DNA from: Thalassotalea_B sp049613795
GTDB lineage: Bacteria > Pseudomonadota > Gammaproteobacteria > Enterobacterales > Alteromonadaceae
Assembly: GCA_049613795.1 (NCBI GenBank)
Contig: JBMZCX010000002.1
Coordinates: 19,523-83,522, forward strand
Length of the DNA stretch: 64,000 nucleotides
Direction of reading: 5' to 3'
Shown: one piece after another, positions 26,808 to 36,790 of the stretch
How the letters are laid out: the number at the start of each line of letters is the position of its first letter
Position numbering within the stretch: the first letter of the stretch is position 1
Program-made: the position numbers and the translations under genes
Notes under the pieces: generated by a model
What the model saw: the letters and a program-made list of their open reading frames with translations, nothing else
What the model was told of the DNA's origin: nothing
The model's database searches: none

Positions 26808-28145
26808 TTAGCACGCTTTTTTAACAGCATCTGCAATTTCATGTGCTAATTGAGTCACCTCATCGTGATCCGGTCCTTCAACCATGACACGAATTAATGG
26901 TTCCGTACCAGACTTTCTTAATAACACACGCCCACGGCCTGTTAATTTTTCATTAACCTTATGAACCGCACTTACAACACCTTCGGCAGTAATTGGATCA
27001 TTATCACCACTAAAGCGAACATTTACTAATACTTGTGGAAGTTTTGTCATACCTTGGCGTAATTCATTAAGCGTTTTACCACTACTACAAATAGCCGTTA
27101 AAACATTTAATGCCGCAATAATACCATCTCCCGTAGAGGTATGGCTTAAATTTATAACATGACCTGAATTTTCAGCTCCTAATTGCCAGCCGTTAGCTTT
27201 TAGCATTTCCATCACATGACGGTCGCCAACTTTACTTCGCGCAAAAGGTACGCCCATATCAGCTAAAGCAAGCTCTAAGCCCATATTACTCATTAAGGTA
27301 CCAACAACACCACCGCGAATATTGCCTGATTTTAAGTCGTTACACGCAATAACGAATACACATTCATCGCCATCAACTACATGTCCTGTATGATCAACCA
27401 TCATTAAACGGTCACCATCGCCATCTAACGCAATACCTAAATCAGCTTGATGCTCAACAACAGCAGCACTAATTGCGTCCATTGAGGTAGCGCCACAACC
27501 GTCATTAATATTAGTACCGTTTGGTGAAGCGCCAATAACAACAACTTCTGCACCTAATTCTCTAAAAACATTGGGTGCTATATGATAAGTAGCGCCATGA
27601 GCACAATCGAGTACTATTTTTTTGCCTGAAAGCGAAAATTGGCTAGGAAAATTACTTTTACAAAACTCAATATAACGCCCTGCTGCATCATCTATGCGGT
27701 TCGCTTTACCTAAGTGGCTCGATTCAACGCACCCCATTGGTTTATCAAGCTCTGCTTCAATGGCTAATTCAACCTCATCTGGCAGCTTTTGCCCGCCTTG
27801 AGAGAAAAACTTTATACCATTATCGTAAAATGGATTATGTGAAGCACTGATCACGATACCCGCTTCTGCCCGAAAGGTTTTGGTTAAATAAGCAATGCCC
27901 GGAGTTGGCATAGGTCCTAAAAGCCCTATATCAACTCCTGCGGCAGAAAAACCCGCTTCAAGTGCAGACTCAAGCATATAACCTGAAATACGCGTATCTT
28001 TACCAATTAATACTTTTTTAGTGCCTTGAGCAGCGAGTACTTTACCTGCTGCATAACCAAGTTTCATGACAAAGTCAGGGGTAATTGGATATTGGCCGAC
28101 TAGCCCTCTAATACCATCTGTTCCGAAATATTTTCTAGCTGACAT
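26808..28145 (-). CDS. glmM: Phosphoglucosamine mutase
   Basis: The 445-residue enzyme converts glucosamine 6-phosphate to glucosamine 1-phosphate for UDP-GlcNAc, peptidoglycan and LPS synthesis. The phosphorylated serine is Ser102 in the SASHNPFYDNG motif, the metal loop DGDGDR is present, and the C-terminal phosphate-binding RKSGTEPLIRVMVEG is intact. GGGAGA precedes ATG 28145. It lies 24 bp from folP, in the usual ftsH-folP-glmM order. Confidence 0.97.
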   Translation of the reverse strand: MSARKYFGTDGIRGLVGQYPITPDFVMKLGYAAGKVLAAQGTKKVLIGKDTRISGYMLESALEAGFSAAGVDIGLLGPMPTPGIAYLTKTFRAEAGIVISASHNPFYDNGIKFFSQGGQKLPDEVELAIEAELDKPMGCVESSHLGKANRIDDAAGRYIEFCKSNFPSQFSLSGKKIVLDCAHGATYHIAPNVFRELGAEVVVIGASPNGTNINDGCGATSMDAISAAVVEHQADLGIALDGDGDRLMMVDHTGHVVDGDECVFVIACNDLKSGNIRGGVVGTLMSNMGLELALADMGVPFARSKVGDRHVMEMLKANGWQLGAENSGHVINLSHTSTGDGIIAALNVLTAICSSGKTLNELRQGMTKLPQVLVNVRFSGDNDPITAEGVVSAVHKVNEKLTGRGRVLLRKSGTEPLIRVMVEGPDHDEVTQLAHEIADAVKKAC

Positions 28146-28169
28146 AAGGTCTCCCGTCAGTTAATTTTA

Positions 28170-29018
28170 TTATTTATTTTGTTGTGTAGTAGCTAATACT
28201 GCCAGTGTATCTACTGTTGCTTTTACATCATGCACTCTAATAATATTGGCGCCTTGCTGCGCTGCTAATAGTGCGGTCGCTAAGCTACCCGCAAGGCGCT
28301 GCTGCGGCGGGCAATTTAATAAATTACCGATCATCGACTTTCTTGAAGTGCCCGATAAAAGTGGCAAGTTAAAACAAGAAAACTCCGCTAAGTTAGCCAA
28401 GAGTTTATAATTTTGTTCAAGAGTTTTACCAAAGCCAAAACCTGGATCGAGGATAAGGCGACTACGGCTAATGCCTAATTGTTCGCACGCTATAATACGT
28501 TGTTCAAAAAAAGCCTTAATGTCATTAATCAGATCATCATAAACAGGCGCCGTTTGCATTGTTCTTGGTTGGCCTTGCATATGCATTAAGCAAATAGGAA
28601 TATCAGTTTGCGCAGCAATAGCTAAACAACCTTCATTTTGCAATGCTCTAACATCATTAATAATATCAACGCCATTAGTTAGCGCTTCAGACATAACTCC
28701 TGCTTTGCTGGTATCAATAGACACAACAACATCAAAACGTGACTTAATCGCTTTTAATAAAGGAATGGTGCGCTGTAGCTCATCTTTTTCACTGACATCG
28801 GCAGCACCTGGACGTGTTGACTCACCGCCAATATCAATAATTGTTGCACCATCTTCAATCATTTTTTCAACTTGAGTCAATGCCAAATCAATTTGATTAA
28901 ATTGTCCACCATCAGAAAAGGAATCGGGAGTCACGTTCAAAATCCCCATAACCAGCGGATTAGCGAGACTAAGACTAAAAGAAGAACAACTAAGTTTTTG
29001 TGAAGTAGCTAATGGCAT
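28170..29018 (-). CDS. folP: Dihydropteroate synthase
   Basis: The 282-residue folate-synthesis enzyme joins p-aminobenzoate to dihydropterin pyrophosphate and is the sulfonamide target. The motifs VMGILNVTPDSFSDGG, DIGGESTRPGA, LMHMQGQPRTMQ and LDPGFGFGKT occur in order. Same length as E. coli FolP. It lies between ftsH and glmM in the conserved block. Confidence 0.97.
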   Translation of the reverse strand: MPLATSQKLSCSSFSLSLANPLVMGILNVTPDSFSDGGQFNQIDLALTQVEKMIEDGATIIDIGGESTRPGAADVSEKDELQRTIPLLKAIKSRFDVVVSIDTSKAGVMSEALTNGVDIINDVRALQNEGCLAIAAQTDIPICLMHMQGQPRTMQTAPVYDDLINDIKAFFEQRIIACEQLGISRSRLILDPGFGFGKTLEQNYKLLANLAEFSCFNLPLLSGTSRKSMIGNLLNCPPQQRLAGSLATALLAAQQGANIIRVHDVKATVDTLAVLATTQQNK

Positions 29019-29070
29019 ATTGATTTTTATAATTATTTAATGCGAATGTATTTTATAAGATATTATAGAT

Positions 29071-29100
29071 AAAACAAAGCCCCGATAATCGAGGCTTTGT
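29071..29100 (-). terminator. Terminator after ftsH
   Basis: Stem ACAAAGCC/GGCTTTGT with an inner CGAT/ATCG extension and a short T-run on the minus strand, 18 bp past the ftsH stop. folP may therefore also have its own promoter. Confidence 0.7.
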
Positions 29101-29118
29101 TACAAAACGAATATTCGC

Positions 29119-31041
29119 TTAGTTAGCAGCGTCTGACGGTGTATTTAAGTCAGGCTCTACTTTTTCGTCTTTAGTCGTTTTTCCCGCTTTAGGCGGCTCG
29201 TCTGAGTCTGAATGATTGTCCCATTCAGCAGCAGGCGCACGTACTTCTTTTCTATCCATTAAGTCATCAATTTGACCTGCATCAATAGTTTCATAGTGCA
29301 TTAACGCATCTTTCATCGCATGAAGAATATCTTCGTTTTCTTTTAAGATTTTTTCTGCACGTTGATAGTTACGGTTAACAAACTCTTTAATTTCTGCATC
29401 AATGGCTTGAGCTGTATCATCAGACATATTTAATGATTTAGATGACGTACGACCTAAAAACACTTCGCCTTCTTCTTCAGCAAATAACATTGGCCCCATT
29501 TTTTCGGAGAAGCCCCACTGTGTTACCATTTTACGCGCTAACTGAGTAGCACGCTCAATATCGTTTGAAGCACCAGTAGACACCTTTTCAAAACCGTAAA
29601 TCATTTCTTCGGCAATTCGTCCACCATATAAAGAAGAAATATTGCTTTCTAAATGCTGTTTTGAGTGGCTGAATCGATCTTGCTCTGGCAAGTACATGGT
29701 TACGCCCAATGCACGGCCACGAGGAATAATACTCACTTTATAAACAGGATCATGATCTGGCACTAACCGACCAACAATGGCGTGACCTGCTTCATGATAT
29801 GCGGTCATTGCTTTCTCTTCTTCGCTCATAACCATTGAACGACGTTCAGCACCCATTAGTATTTTATCTTTTGCTTTCTCGAATTCATCCATAGCTACAA
29901 CACGACGAGAAGAGCGCGCTGCAAATAATGCGGCTTCATTCACTAAGTTAGCTAAGTCGGCACCAGAAAAACCTGGGGTACCACGAGCGATAACTGATGC
30001 TTTAACATCGTCACCTAATGGTACTTTACGCATATGTACTTTAAGAATTTGTTCACGACCACGAATATCAGGTAAACCAACCGTTACTTGACGGTCAAAA
30101 CGACCTGGACGAAGTAACGCAGGGTCAAGTACGTCTGGACGGTTAGTTGCTGCAATAACAATAACGCCTTCATTACCTTCAAATCCATCCATTTCAACGA
30201 GCATTTGGTTAAGTGTTTGTTCACGTTCATCGTGACCGCCACCCATACCAGCACCACGTTGGCGACCAACCGCATCTATTTCATCAATAAAAATGATACA
30301 AGGTGCTGATTTTTTAGCTTGTTCGAACATGTCACGTACACGAGATGCACCCACACCCACAAACATTTCAACAAAGTCTGAACCTGAAATAGTAAAAAAT
30401 GGGACTTTAGCTTCACCGGCAATGGCTTTGGCTAATAAGGTTTTACCTGTACCCGGTTGACCTACCATTAATACGCCAGAAGGAATACGCCCACCTAGCT
30501 TTTGAAACTTTGTTGGATCTTTTAAGTAATCAACAAGCTCTGACACTTCTTCTTTTGCTTCATCACAACCTGCAACATCTGCAAATGTGGTTTTAATTTG
30601 ATCTTCACTTAACAAACGCGCTTTAGATTTACCGAAAGACATAGCACCTTTGCCGCCACCGCCTTGCATTTGACGCATGAAGAATATCCATACACCAATT
30701 AATAAAATCATTGGGAACCACGAGATAAAAATAGTGGTTAGCATGCTAGGTTCTTCAGGTAATTCCCCTGAAGCATTAACACCTTGCTTAACAAGATCAT
30801 TAATTAAATCGCGATCGTAACCGCCAGGAATTACCGTAACAAAGTTTTCACCACTACGCTTTATTCCTTTAATAACACCACTTCGATCAACACTTGCTTC
30901 ACGCACCTGTCCTTGACGAACATCTTGCACAAAACGGGTATAATCAATTTGTGCATCGTTACCACCACTTGGGGTGAAACTTTGAAAAACTGACATTAAC
31001 ACAACGGCTATTACTAACCACAAAATAAGATTTTTTGCCAT
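29119..31041 (-). CDS. ftsH: ATP-dependent zinc metalloprotease FtsH
   Basis: A membrane-anchored AAA protease of 640 residues that degrades misassembled membrane proteins and short-lived regulators. Numbering from ATG 31041 (MAKNLILWLV, as in E. coli; a TTG 9 bp earlier is not needed), two membrane segments lie at about 5-21 and 101-121. Walker A GQPGTGKT is at 194-201, Walker B IIFIDEID at about 249-256, and the zinc motif HEAGH at 416-420. The C-terminal tail is acidic. It follows rlmE by about 80 bp. Confidence 0.97.
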   Translation of the reverse strand: MAKNLILWLVIAVVLMSVFQSFTPSGGNDAQIDYTRFVQDVRQGQVREASVDRSGVIKGIKRSGENFVTVIPGGYDRDLINDLVKQGVNASGELPEEPSMLTTIFISWFPMILLIGVWIFFMRQMQGGGGKGAMSFGKSKARLLSEDQIKTTFADVAGCDEAKEEVSELVDYLKDPTKFQKLGGRIPSGVLMVGQPGTGKTLLAKAIAGEAKVPFFTISGSDFVEMFVGVGASRVRDMFEQAKKSAPCIIFIDEIDAVGRQRGAGMGGGHDEREQTLNQMLVEMDGFEGNEGVIVIAATNRPDVLDPALLRPGRFDRQVTVGLPDIRGREQILKVHMRKVPLGDDVKASVIARGTPGFSGADLANLVNEAALFAARSSRRVVAMDEFEKAKDKILMGAERRSMVMSEEEKAMTAYHEAGHAIVGRLVPDHDPVYKVSIIPRGRALGVTMYLPEQDRFSHSKQHLESNISSLYGGRIAEEMIYGFEKVSTGASNDIERATQLARKMVTQWGFSEKMGPMLFAEEEGEVFLGRTSSKSLNMSDDTAQAIDAEIKEFVNRNYQRAEKILKENEDILHAMKDALMHYETIDAGQIDDLMDRKEVRAPAAEWDNHSDSDEPPKAGKTTKDEKVEPDLNTPSDAAN

Positions 31042-31120
31042 ATCGCTCAACTTAATGACCTCTTGATAAAATTAACAACAATATTCTAACTGATGTAACT
31101 ATATAATTCAGACTAATTTA

Positions 31121-31750
31121 CTACAATTTAAAGCCAGTCGCCACAAGATATACCTCGCGAGAGCGTGCTCTTGATGATTCAGGCTTACGGGTTTTCACGG
31201 TAGTGAAGACATTTCGTACATCTTTCATAAATTGTTCAAAGCCTTGGCCTTGAAAAACTTTAACGACAAACGCGCCATTTTTCTTTAAAACTTGGTTACA
31301 CATATCTAACGCTAACTCAACTAAATACATACTGCGCGCGGCATCTGCCGTATCATTCCCGGTAAAATTAGCCGCCATATCAGACATTACCACGTCAATA
31401 TCTTTACCATTAATGCGGGTCAACAAAGCATCTAACACCGCTTCTTCACGGAAATCACCTTGTAAAAAGTCAACCCCTGCTATTGGGTCAATCGATAAAA
31501 TATCACAAGCTACAACTTGACCAGAGTCACCAACCGCTTTAACGGCATATTCCGACCAACCACCTGGCGCAGCACCAAGATCGACCACTTTCATACCTGG
31601 CTTTATTAGCTTGTCTTTATTATTTATTTCTTCAATTTTAAAATAAGCGCGTGAGCGCAGCCCTAACTTTTGCGCCTTTTTGACATATTCGTCATCAAAA
31701 TGTTCTTTCATCCAACGCTGGCTGCTGTTGGTTAGTTTATTCTTACTCAT
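31121..31750 (-). CDS. rlmE: 23S rRNA 2'-O-methyltransferase RlmE (RrmJ/FtsJ)
   Basis: The 209-residue SAM-dependent enzyme methylates U2552 of 23S rRNA. The N-terminal SQRWMKEHFDDEYVKKAQ with SRAYFKIEEI holds the catalytic Lys, and the SAM loop is VVDLGAAPGGWSEYA. DMAANFTGN and VVKVFQG supply the further catalytic Asp and Lys. It lies directly upstream of ftsH, divergent from yhbY, which is the E. coli arrangement. Confidence 0.97.
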   Translation of the reverse strand: MSKNKLTNSSQRWMKEHFDDEYVKKAQKLGLRSRAYFKIEEINNKDKLIKPGMKVVDLGAAPGGWSEYAVKAVGDSGQVVACDILSIDPIAGVDFLQGDFREEAVLDALLTRINGKDIDVVMSDMAANFTGNDTADAARSMYLVELALDMCNQVLKKNGAFVVKVFQGQGFEQFMKDVRNVFTTVKTRKPESSRARSREVYLVATGFKL

Positions 31751-31905
31751 TTAACTCTCAAATGGACTATTACTTCGCCTAGCAAGCTAAACGAAAAAGT
31801 TATCGATGTATATTCACACAATATAACATCGTGTTGACCTAGTATTACAGACTAGATGAGGGTAAAATAGCCTTAATTCAAGCTAACTTGTAACGAAAAT
31901 TGTTA

Positions 31906-32202
31906 ATGAGCCTAAATAAGAAACAAATTCAACATCTAAAAGGTTTAGCGCACTCGCTAAAACCTGTCGTATTACTTGGTAGCAACGGGCTTACTGAAGC
32001 AGTTGTTGCTGAAATTGATTACGCATTAAATCATCACGAATTAATTAAAATAAAAATTCCAACCGATGATAGAGAAACCAAAGCATTAATTGTTGAAGCA
32101 ATAGTGCGCGAAACTCAGGGCGTAAAAGTACAAGTCATAGGTAAAACCTTAGTGCTGTACCGTCAATCTGCTGAGAAAAAAATTAGCATCCCTAAGCTAT
32201 AG
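31906..32202 (+). CDS. yhbY: Ribosome-assembly RNA-binding protein YhbY (CRM domain)
   Basis: A 98-residue CRM-domain protein that associates with pre-50S particles. The start at ATG 31906 (MSLNKKQIQHLKGLAH) fits the family; an upstream TTG at 31900 is less likely. The LLGSNGLTEAVVAEIDYALNHHELIKIKI core contains the GxxG-like loop of CRM domains. It is divergent from rlmE across about 155 bp, as in E. coli. Confidence 0.94.
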   Translation: MSLNKKQIQHLKGLAHSLKPVVLLGSNGLTEAVVAEIDYALNHHELIKIKIPTDDRETKALIVEAIVRETQGVKVQVIGKTLVLYRQSAEKKISIPKL

Positions 32203-32441
32203 TGATTACATAGTAAGCACGCCATAAACGCTATAATTACTGCATATCTCAATGCGTTAATTGTGGCGTTTTATTTTCCACTTTATCACACTAAATACGC
32301 AGCCTATCTGGCTAGTAATACCTCTTTTTTACATATCTTATCTATTAGTTTTACGATAAAAATGTCATTCATAAAATTCTATTTGCTTACTACATTAGTA
32401 GAGCCTAATATAATTGCATTATTGTTCAATTGAGAATAGCA

Positions 32442-32792
32442 ATGCTGCTACCTATTACAACGCTTGCAAAACAAGCAAAAGAAAACATTTCAACATTATC
32501 CGCAGCCGACGCGGTAACATTTGCCAAAAGCACAGACTGTTTAATTATTGATGTAAGAGAAGCGGCTGAAGTAGAAAAAAGTGCAGTAAAGCACTCGTTA
32601 GCTATTCCTAGAGGTGTACTTGAGGCACAGATCATAACAAAATGTAATGATGAAAATATGCCGATATTGGTACATTGCCAGTCAGGCGGACGTGCTTGCT
32701 TAGCGGTAGAACAATTAATAAAAATGGGCTATAAAAATGTACAAGCGATAACAGCCTCTCATCAAGAGATCTGTCAGTTATTTAATGATTAA
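32442..32792 (+). CDS. Rhodanese-like sulfurtransferase domain protein
   Basis: A 116-residue single rhodanese domain without a signal peptide if it starts at ATG 32442 (a TTG at 32430 would add four residues). The core CLIIDVREAAE and the active-site Cys79 in VHCQSGGRA are present, so it is potentially catalytic. It lies between yhbY and greA with no clear operon partner. The in vivo sulfur acceptor is unknown. Confidence 0.88.
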   Translation: MLLPITTLAKQAKENISTLSAADAVTFAKSTDCLIIDVREAAEVEKSAVKHSLAIPRGVLEAQIITKCNDENMPILVHCQSGGRACLAVEQLIKMGYKNVQAITASHQEICQLFND

Positions 32793-32904
32793 TGCGTATT
32801 AAATTCATTTGAAGTAAAAGGTGATGCTCTTAATACTTTAATAGCAAACTAATACCATTAATCCGCATACAAAGCACTTTTCAATATTGTCACCCTGCAA
32901 AAAT

Positions 32905-32930
32905 AAAAAAAGCCCATTACGGGCTTTTTA
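32905..32930. terminator. Bidirectional terminator between rhodanese gene and greA
   Basis: AAAAAGCCC/GGGCTTTTT stem with a 5-nt loop and A/T runs on both sides, placed between two convergent genes. Confidence 0.88.
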
Positions 32931-32954
32931 TTAATCGCTTAACACAAGCAATAA

Positions 32955-33431
32955 TTAAATATGTTCAACGGCAACAATTTCGTATTCAACGATGCCGCCT
33001 GGCGTAGTAATTTCAATTTCAGTATCAACTTCTTTACCAATTAAGCCACGAGCAATGGGTGAATTAAGCGAAATTCTGCCGGTTTTAAAATCAGCCTCGT
33101 CGTCACCTACAATTTTATAAGTCACTTCAACTTCAGTATCAATATTCAATAAAGTGACCGTTGCACCGAAAATAACTTTTCCGTGGTTAGGTATTGTTGT
33201 TACATCAATAACTTGAGCGTTACATAACCGACCTTCAATGTCTTGAATTCGACCTTCACAAAAGCCTTGCTCTTCTTTAGCCGCATGGTATTCAGCATTT
33301 TCTTTTAAGTCTCCATGTTCACGCGCGTCGGCAATATCTTTAACAATACGTGGGCGTTTTTCTGTTTTTAAGATTCTTAGCTCTTCTTTCAGCTGTTCTG
33401 CACCAAGAAGTGTCATTGGATATTTTGTCAT
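32955..33431 (-). CDS. greA: Transcription elongation factor GreA
   Basis: The 158-residue factor rescues backtracked RNA polymerase by stimulating transcript cleavage. The N-terminal coiled coil (to about residue 75) has the acidic tip DAREHGDLKENAEYHAAKEEQ. The C-terminal FKBP-like domain ends GKEVDTEIEITTPGGIVEYEI. Full length. It lies downstream of carB, separated by carB's terminator. Confidence 0.97.
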   Translation of the reverse strand: MTKYPMTLLGAEQLKEELRILKTEKRPRIVKDIADAREHGDLKENAEYHAAKEEQGFCEGRIQDIEGRLCNAQVIDVTTIPNHGKVIFGATVTLLNIDTEVEVTYKIVGDDEADFKTGRISLNSPIARGLIGKEVDTEIEITTPGGIVEYEIVAVEHI

Positions 33432-33469
33432 TTTTCTCTTCTTTTATTCATCATTTATCGGCGTTAACT

Positions 33470-33504
33470 AAAAAGTGGTTTTTTCATTTGAAAAAACCAC
33501 TTTA
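33470..33504 (-). terminator. Intrinsic terminator of carB
   Basis: A perfect 14-bp stem AAAGTGGTTTTTTC/GAAAAAACCACTTT with a 4-nt loop, followed by T residues on the minus strand, 41 bp past carB. Confidence 0.9.
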
Positions 33505-33544
33505 AATATCAACCCAAAGGTTAATCTAATATTGCTATTGTAAC

Positions 33545-36500
33545 CTAACTACATTGTTTGTGAAGCTCTTGAATAGAAGTTACTGTATTTCTATCATCCG
33601 CTGCATGTGCCTGACACGCAGCAAAAGCGGCATTGAGCGTTGTAGTATAAGCTACTTTGTAACGCAATGCACCGCCACGCAATACCTTAGAGTCTTCAAT
33701 CGCTTTACGACCTTCTGTTGTATTGATAATGTAGCTATACTCTTCGTTTTTAATTCTATCAAGAATATGTGGACGACCTTCATGTACCTTATTCACTAAG
33801 CGACAAGGTACACTTGCTTCACCAAGAATAACCGCTGTACCGTGAGTAGCGTCAAGCTCATAACCTAAAGCAACCATTTGCTTGGCTAGGTCAACAACAC
33901 GTTCTTTATCACTATTACGTACAGAAATTAAGGCACGGCCTGATTTAGGCACAGAAACACCAGCGCCTAAGTTTGCTTTAGCGTAAGCTTCTTCAAACGT
34001 TGTTCCAACGCCCATAACTTCACCAGTAGAGCGCATTTCAGGGCCAACTAAAGGATCACTACCGTGGAATTTATTAAACGGTATAACCACTTCTTTCACT
34101 GAAAAATACGGAGGAATAACTTCTTTTGTTATGCCTTGTTCTTTCAACGATTTACCCGCCATTACTCGCGCACCTACTTTTGCTAAAGGTACTGAGGTCG
34201 CTTTTGAAACAAATGGAATAGTACGTGCCGCACGAGGATTTACTTCAATTAAGTAAACTTTACCGTCTTTCACTGCCATTTGGGTATTCATTAAACCATT
34301 AACGCCTAATTCAAATGCTAAGTCGGTTACTTGTTTGCGCATTACGTCTTGCACTTCTTGGCTTAAGCTATAGGCAGGTAATGAACATGCAGAATCACCT
34401 GAGTGAACCCCTGCTTGCTCAATGTGTTGCATAATACCGCCAACCACTACGTCTGTACCATCACAAACTACATCAATATCAACTTCAATTGCGTCATCAA
34501 GGAAATGGTCAAGCAACACTGGCGAGTCGTTAGACACACTTACCGCTTCAGTCATATAACGACGTAAATCGTCAAGGTCGTAAACAATTTCCATTGCTCG
34601 GCCGCCTAAAACATAAGATGGGCGAACAACTAATGGAAAACCAATCGCTTCAGCTTTTGCCATTGCTTCATCAAGTGAAGTAACTGTAGCATTTTCAGGT
34701 TGTAGTAAACCTAAACGGTCAACCGCTTGTTGGAAACGCTCTCGGTCTTCAGCGCGGTCAATCGCGTCTGGTGAAGTACCAATAATTGGTACACCAGCGG
34801 CTTCTAAAGCGCGTGCTAATTTAAGTGGCGTTTGACCACCATATTGCACAATTACGCCTTTAGGCTTTTCAATACGTACAATTTCAAGTACATCTTCAAA
34901 AGTGATTGACTCAAAATATAATCGGTCAGACGTATCGTAATCGGTAGAAACCGTTTCAGGGTTGCAGTTAACCATAATGGTTTCATAACCGTCTTCACGC
35001 AAGGCAAGAGCCGCATGAACACAACAGTAATCAAATTCAATACCTTGACCAATTCGGTTAGGGCCACCGCCCAAGATCATTATTTTGTCATTATCTGTTG
35101 GCGCTGCTTCACACTCTTCATCGTAAGTTGAATACATGTAAGCCGTGTCAGAGCTAAATTCCGCCGCACAGGTATCAACACGTTTATATACAGGGAAAAT
35201 TTCAGCCGTATGACGCTTTTTACGTACTTCAGCCTCAGCCACACCAATTAAGTCAGCAAGGCGAGAGTCAGCAAAACCTTTACGTTTTAATTGACGTAAG
35301 TATTCAGAGGTTAATATTTTTAAACCACCTTCAGCCACTTTAGCTTCATTTAAAATAATGTCTTCAATTTGCACTAAGAACCAACGATCTATTTTGGTTA
35401 AACGGAAAATATCATCAACCGTTAAGCCTAAACGAAATGCATCAGCCACATACCAAATACGGTCAGCACCCGCTTCTTGAAGCTCGTGCATAATTTTAGT
35501 TTTAGCGCCCGGCTGGGTAACATCAACCATAGAGTCAAAACCATTTACGCCAACTTCTAAGCCGCGTAATGCTTTTTGTAATGACTCTTGCTGGTTACGG
35601 CCGATAGACATCACTTCACCCACAGACTTCATTTGAGTGGTTAATCTATCTTCTGAGCCTGCAAATTTTTCAAAGTTAAAGCGTGGTATTTTTGTAACAA
35701 CGTAATCAATGGTTGGCTCAAATGAGGCCGGAGTAGCACCACCCGTAATGTCATTTGATAATTCATCTAACGTATAACCTACCGCTAATTTTGCGGCAAT
35801 TTTAGCAATAGGGAAACCTGTTGCTTTTGACGCTAATGCCGATGAACGTGATACACGTGGGTTCATTTCAATAATAACCATACGGCCAGTATCAGGGCAA
35901 ATACCAAACTGCACGTTTGAACCACCTGTTTCAACACCAATTTCACGCAATACCGCAATAGAGGCATTACGCATGATTTGGTATTCTTTGTCGGTTAATG
36001 TTTGTGCTGGAGCAACAGTAATAGAGTCGCCAGTATGAATACCCATTGGGTCAAAGTTTTCGATTGAACAAATAATGATACAGTTATCATTTTTGTCGCG
36101 AACCACTTCCATTTCATACTCTTTCCAACCAATTAATGACTCATCAATTAATAACTCAGAGGTAGGTGAAAGATCTAAACCACGAGTACATATTTCATCA
36201 AACTCTTCGCGGTTATAAGCAATACCACCACCTGTTCCACCCATGGTAAATGATGGACGAATGATACAAGGGAAACCTAAGGTTTTACTGGCAGCATGGG
36301 CTTCTTCAATAGTATGAACAATTTCAGCGCGTGGACATTCTAGGCCAATGTTTTTCATTGCCTTGTCAAAACGATCGCGGTTTTCAGCTTTATCAATTGC
36401 ATCAGCTGTTGCGCCAATCATTTCAACGTTAAATTCTTTTAAAACACCTTTAGCTTCAAGCTCTAATGCACAGTTTAATGCCGTTTGACCACCCATGGTC

Positions 36501-36763
36501 GGTAATATTGCACACGGGCGTTCTTTTTCAATAATTTTACGAACAACTTCCCAGTGAATAGGTTCAATATAAGTGGCGTCAGCCATTTCAGGGTCGGTCA
36601 TGATAGTCGCAGGATTAGAGTTAACTAAGATTACGCGGTAACCTTCTTCTCTTAATGCTTTACATGCCTGTGCGCCTGAGTAATCAAATTCACACGCTTG
36701 CCCAATAACAATTGGGCCCGCGCCTAAGATCAAGATGCTTTTTAAATCGTTGCGTTTTGCCAT
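33545..36763 (-). CDS. carB: Carbamoyl-phosphate synthase large subunit
   Basis: The 1072-residue subunit makes carbamoyl phosphate for pyrimidine and arginine synthesis from bicarbonate, ATP and ammonia channelled from CarA. The two ATP-grasp halves are internal duplicates: ILGAGPIVIGQACEFDYSGAQA near the N terminus and ILGGGPNRIGQGIEFDYCCVHA in the middle. The C-terminal allosteric domain is complete. An AGAGAG-type site precedes ATG 36763. It lies 27 bp after carA. Confidence 0.98.
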   Translation of the reverse strand: MAKRNDLKSILILGAGPIVIGQACEFDYSGAQACKALREEGYRVILVNSNPATIMTDPEMADATYIEPIHWEVVRKIIEKERPCAILPTMGGQTALNCALELEAKGVLKEFNVEMIGATADAIDKAENRDRFDKAMKNIGLECPRAEIVHTIEEAHAASKTLGFPCIIRPSFTMGGTGGGIAYNREEFDEICTRGLDLSPTSELLIDESLIGWKEYEMEVVRDKNDNCIIICSIENFDPMGIHTGDSITVAPAQTLTDKEYQIMRNASIAVLREIGVETGGSNVQFGICPDTGRMVIIEMNPRVSRSSALASKATGFPIAKIAAKLAVGYTLDELSNDITGGATPASFEPTIDYVVTKIPRFNFEKFAGSEDRLTTQMKSVGEVMSIGRNQQESLQKALRGLEVGVNGFDSMVDVTQPGAKTKIMHELQEAGADRIWYVADAFRLGLTVDDIFRLTKIDRWFLVQIEDIILNEAKVAEGGLKILTSEYLRQLKRKGFADSRLADLIGVAEAEVRKKRHTAEIFPVYKRVDTCAAEFSSDTAYMYSTYDEECEAAPTDNDKIMILGGGPNRIGQGIEFDYCCVHAALALREDGYETIMVNCNPETVSTDYDTSDRLYFESITFEDVLEIVRIEKPKGVIVQYGGQTPLKLARALEAAGVPIIGTSPDAIDRAEDRERFQQAVDRLGLLQPENATVTSLDEAMAKAEAIGFPLVVRPSYVLGGRAMEIVYDLDDLRRYMTEAVSVSNDSPVLLDHFLDDAIEVDIDVVCDGTDVVVGGIMQHIEQAGVHSGDSACSLPAYSLSQEVQDVMRKQVTDLAFELGVNGLMNTQMAVKDGKVYLIEVNPRAARTIPFVSKATSVPLAKVGARVMAGKSLKEQGITKEVIPPYFSVKEVVIPFNKFHGSDPLVGPEMRSTGEVMGVGTTFEEAYAKANLGAGVSVPKSGRALISVRNSDKERVVDLAKQMVALGYELDATHGTAVILGEASVPCRLVNKVHEGRPHILDRIKNEEYSYIINTTEGRKAIEDSKVLRGGALRYKVAYTTTLNAAFAACQAHAADDRNTVTSIQELHKQCS

Positions 36764-36790
36764 TTTCTTTTTCTCTCTTGTCTAGGTGAA